A model generated the notes under the pieces. It was given only the letters and a program-made list of their open reading frames with translations. It was not told where the DNA came from and did not search any database. 64,000 bases of DNA from Paroedura picta (lineage: Eukaryota > Chordata > Lepidosauria > Squamata > Gekkonidae), in contig NC_135384.1 in the NCBI RefSeq assembly GCF_049243985.1, positions 14,132,501 through 14,196,500 of the forward strand. The letters run 5' to 3'. Each line of letters begins with the position of its first letter. Position 1 is the stretch's first letter. The position numbers were made by a program, and so were the translations under genes. This document shows, one piece after another, positions 60,120 to 64,000 of this stretch.

Positions 60120-60425
60120 CTTTTAAGAACGCATGAAGCTTGTATTATGGTCTGCGGCCTTCTACTGCAGAACTTTGTTCTTACCAAATTCGGTAACCTA
60201 TTTGACTTTATGTGCCGAGCTGGGTCTATTGAATCATGTTCTTGGATTTTATCCATAAAACACTGGCTCCATCTTTTCATTAGTCCTCCACCAAATAGCC
60301 TCCTTGCAGTTCTTCAATCTGGCCATTATTCTTCGAAATGGTCTCAGGCTATTGGCTCCAAAATTGAATCCATAGGCATTGACCTTGATTCTCTAGCTAA
60401 CTCTGGAGAGAACCATATTTTTCTA
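60120..60425 (+). mobile_element. LINE C-terminal fragment
   Basis: The plus frame reads CRAGSIESCSWILSIKHWLH and SKWSQAIGSKIESIGIDLDS, similar in pattern to the C-terminal region of the LINE at 8891-10400 (NFQSSWTKAVHRGIQSLGFS). A (CA)n run precedes it. Assigned by pattern only. Confidence 0.4.
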
Positions 60426-60429
60426 TAAA

Positions 60430-63400
60430 ATTGCTGCCATGAGTAAGCTACAAAAAGGCTGCCAAGGGAAGGGGAAAATTCCCAAAAACATACGAAGGGG
60501 AGGAGTCAGCTACAAAATGCCTGCCATGAGTCAGCTAAAAAATGGCTGCCTAGGGAAGGGGAGGAGTCAGCAACAAAATGGCTATGAAGAATCAGCTCCA
60601 AAATGGCTCCCATGAGAAGAGGAGGAGTCAGCTACATAATTGCTGCCTAAGAAAGGGAAAGATTCATCTACAAAATGGCTACCATGCCTAATCTACAAAA
60701 TGGCTATATAGGAAAGGGGAGGAGTCAGTTACAAAATGGCTGCCTATAGAAGAGGAGAAGTCAGCTACAAAATGGCTGCCATAAGTCACTTACAAATTGG
60801 CTGCCTAGGTAAGGGTGGAGTTAGCTACAAAACGGCAGCCTGTGGAAGGGAGACGTCAGCTGCAAAACAGCTACCTTGGGAACGGGAGGAGTCAGATACA
60901 AAATGGATGTCTAGGGAAGGGGAGAAATCACCTACAAAATGTCTGCCATGAGAAGGGAGGAGTCAGCATAAATTGCTACCTAAGGAAGGAGATGAGACAG
61001 CTAAAAAATGACTGCCTAGGTGAGGCAAGGAGTCAGCTACAAAATGGCTGCCTAGGTGAGGGGAGGAGTCAACTCCAATATGGCTGCCAAGGTGAGGGGA
61101 TGAATCAGCTACAAAATGGCTGCCTAGGAAAGGGGAGGAATCAGCTACAAAATGGCTCCCATGAGTCAGCTATAAAATGGCTGCAATAAGAAGGGGAGGA
61201 GTCAGCTACAAAATGGCTACCATGGAAGGGGATGAGTCAGTTGCAAAATGGCTACCTATGTGAGGGGATGACTCAGCTACAAAATGGCTGCAATGAGTCA
61301 GCTGTAAAATGGCTGCAACAAGAAGGGGAGGAGTCAGCTACGAAATGGCTGCCATAGAAGGGGAGGAGTCAGGTACAAAATGGCTGCCATGAGTCAACTG
61401 CAGTATGGATGCAATAAGAAGGGGACGAGTCAGGTAAAAATGGCTGCAATAGAAGGGGAGGAGTCAGCTACAAAATGGCTGCCTAGGTGAGGGGAGGAGT
61501 CAGCTACAAAATGGCTGCCATAGAAGGGCAGGAGTCACCTACAAAATGTCTCCTATGGAAGGGGAGGAATCACATGCAAAATGGCTGCCATTGAAGGGGA
61601 GGAGTCAGATAAAAATGGCTCCCATGGAAGGGGAGGAGTCAGGTGAAAAATGGATGCCATAGAAGGGGAGGAGTCAGCTACAAAATGGCTGACCAAGTGA
61701 GGGGAGGAGTCAGCTACAAAATGGCTGCCATGGAAGGGGAGGAGTCACCTACAAAATGGCTGCCATAGAAGGGGAGGGGTAAGCTACAAAATGGCTGCCT
61801 GGAGGAGGGGACGAATCAGCTTCAAAATAGCTGCCTAGGTAAAGGGAGGAGTCAGCTACAAAATGGCTGCCTAGGGGAGGGGAGGAGTCAGCTACAAAAT
61901 GACTGCCATGGAAGGGGAGGAGTCAGCTACAAAATGGCTACCATGGAAGGGGAGGAGTCAGGTGCAAAATGGCTGCCTAGGTGAGAGGAGGAGTCCGCTA
62001 CAAAATGGTTGCCTAGGTGACGGGATGAATCAGCTACAAAATGGCTGCCATGAGTCAGTTGTAAAATCGCTGCAATAAGAAGGGGAGGAGTCAGCTACAA
62101 AATGGCTGCCATGAGTCAATTGCAAAATGTCTGGAATAAGAAGTGGAGGAGTCATCTACAAAATGGCTGACATAGAAGGGGAGGAGTCAGGTACTAAATG
62201 ACTGCCATGGGTCAACTGCAGAATGGCTGCAATAAGAAGGGGAGGAGTCAGGTACAAAATGGCTGCAATAGAAGGGGACGAGTCAGCTACAAAATGGCTG
62301 CCTAGGTGAGGGGAGCAGACAGCTACAAAATGGCTGCCATAGAAGGGGAGGAGTCAGGTGCAAAATGGTTGCCATAGAAGGGGTGGTGTCACCTACAAAA
62401 TGTCTCCTATGGAATGAGAGGAATGAGGTGCAAAATGGCTGCAATAGAAGGGGAGGAGGTAGGTACAAAATGGCTGACTAGGTGAGGGGAGGAGTCAGCT
62501 ACAAAATGGCTGCCATAGAAGAGGGAGGAATCAGATACAAAATGGCTGCCATAAAAGGGGAGGCGTCAGCTACAAAATGGCTGCCATAGAAGGGGAGGAG
62601 TCAGGTACAAAATGGCTGCCATAGAAGGGGAGGAGTCAGGTAGAAAATGGCTGCCTAGGTGAGGGGAGGAGTCATGTACAAAATGGCTGACTAGGTGAGG
62701 GGAGGAGTCAGCTACAAAATGGTTGCCATGGAAAGAGAGGAGTCAGCTACAAAATGGCTGCCATAGAAGAGGGAGGAGTCAGATACAAAATGGCTGCCAT
62801 AAAAGGGGAGGCGTCAGCTACAAAATGGATGACATAGAAGGGGAGGAGTCAGGTACAAAATGGCTGCCATAGAAGGGGAGGAGTCAGGTACAAAATGGCT
62901 GCCTAGGTGAGGGGAGGAGTCAGCTATAAAATGGCTACCATAGAAGGGGAGGAGTCAGGGCCAAAATGGCTGCCATAGAAGGGGAGGAGTCAGCTTCACA
63001 ATGGATGCCATAGAAGGGCAGGAGTCAGCTACAAAATGGCTGCCATATAAGGGGATGAGTCATCTACAAAATGGATGACATAGAAGGGGAGGAGTCAGGT
63101 ACAAAATGGCTGCCATAGAAGGGGAGGAGTCAGGTGCAAAATGGCTAACATAGAAGGGGAGGAGTCATGTACAAAATGGCTGCCTAGGTGAGGGGAGGAG
63201 TCAGCTACAAAATGGCTGCCATGGAAGGGGAGGAGTCAGCTACAAAATGGATGACATAGAAGGGGAGGAGTCAGGTACAAAATGGCTGCCATAGAAGGGG
63301 AGGAGTCATGTACAAAATGGCTGACTAGGTGAGGGGAGGAGTCAACTACAAAATGGCTACCATAGAAGGGGAGGAGTCAGCTACAAAATGGATGACAGAA

Positions 63401-64000
63401 GTGGAGGAGCCAGGTAGAAAATGGCTGACTAGGTGAGGGGAGTAGTCAGCTACAAAATGGCTGCCATGGAAGGGGAGGAGTCAGCTACAAAATGGCTGCC
63501 ATGGAAGGGGAGGAGTCAGCTACAGAATGGCTGCCATAGAAGGGGAGGAGTCAGGTACAAAATGGCTGCCTAGGTGAGGGGAGGAGTCAACTATAAAATG
63601 GCTACCATACAAGGGGAGGAGTCAGGGCCAAAATGGCTGCCATAGAAGGGGAGGAGTCATCTACAGAATGCCTGCCTAGGTGAGGGGAGGAGTCAGCTAC
63701 AAAATGGCTGCCAAGATGAGGGGAGCAGACAGATACAAAATGGCAGCCATAGAATGGGAAGAGTCAGGTGCAAAATGGCTACCATAGAAGGGGAGGAGTC
63801 ATATACATAATGGCTGCCTAGGTGAGGGGAGGAGTCAGCTACAAAATGGCTGCCATAGAAGGGGAGGAGTCAGCTACAAAATGGCTGTCATTGAAAGGGA
63901 GGAGTCTGCTACAAAATGGTTGCCATAGAAGGGGTGGTGTCACCTACAAAATGTCTCCTATGGAAGGGGAGGAATCAGGTGCAAAATGGCTGCCATAGAA
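60430..64000. repeat. Minisatellite array, about 35-36 bp unit, runs off the window
   Basis: Roughly 100 diverged tandem units. Each carries GGGGAGGAGTCAG followed by CTACAAAATGGCTGCC. Two main unit types alternate irregularly: one joined by CATAGAA (35 bp), one by CTAGGTGA (36 bp). Units at the left edge are more degraded than those from about 62500 on. Short open frames of repeated dodecapeptides in the array are by-products of the 36-bp period. Confidence 0.97.

Noticed and set aside
60001-60430. A CpG-island promoter of a host gene between the L1-like element and the satellite
   Set aside because: The moderately GC-rich part ends exactly at the target duplication of the L1-like element, so it is the element's own leader.
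60736-61189. Open frames encoding repeated dodecapeptides (QLQNGCLGEGRS) in the minisatellite
   Set aside because: A 36-bp unit gives a 12-residue period by itself; the frames are broken wherever 35-bp units occur and have no conserved start context.

Overview
This window looks like a stretch of squamate reptile (lizard or snake) nuclear DNA. It carries a tandem cluster of type-2 vomeronasal receptor (V2R, class C GPCR) genes, embedded in reptile-type interspersed repeats: CR1 with its 8-bp ATTCTATG tail, L2, L1-like and other LINEs, and small TIR-bearing elements. The squamate assignment is an inference from V2R expansion plus this repeat mix; no species is claimed.

All six receptor genes lie on the minus strand, head to tail. 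From left to right they are called A to F here. A (729-4502) is cut by the left edge and shows only exons 1-4. B (11232-19096), C (22820-29872), D (31674-37293), E (40066-45780) and F (49169-54613) are complete. Each of these five has six exons of identical length (302, 292, 858, 228, 127 and 896 bp), GT-AG borders, no internal stop, and a predicted product of 900 residues. The exons encode a signal peptide and start of the Venus flytrap (exon 1), the rest of the flytrap (exons 2-4), most of the nine-cysteine linker (exon 5), and the last three linker cysteines plus the seven-helix domain (exon 6).

D, E and F are the youngest copies and repeat about every 8.4-9.1 kb with their flanks. Their relationships conflict along their length: E and F share an intron-1 insertion, but D and F share exon-3 and exon-5 alleles while E matches B there. 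This suggests gene conversion. The 5' flanks are also mosaic: B, C, D and E carry an L2 LINE 3' end, while A and F share a different, L2-free outer flank.

Repeats by region. 1148-1990 is a GC-rich insert with two adjacent hairpins in intron 3 of A. 8891-10400 is a decayed LINE split by a long CR1-tail microsatellite. 14440-15000 and 19911-20478 are two copies of a roughly 565-bp element, both inserted in CCTGG with 5-bp duplications. 33773-51329 contains GATA microsatellites abutting exon 4 of D, E and F. 55605-60425 is a retroelement-rich edge (L2 end, long CR1, an L1-derived ORF1-only element with target duplication, and another LINE fragment). 60430-64000 is a minisatellite of about 35-36 bp per unit whose units resemble YY1 sites; it runs off the right edge. 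I saw no tRNA, rRNA or CRISPR, and no non-receptor host gene.

As a group, the genes encode alternative chemoreceptors of the vomeronasal organ. The unusual content lies in how the array duplicates, converts and accumulates insertions, rather than in a new enzymatic system.
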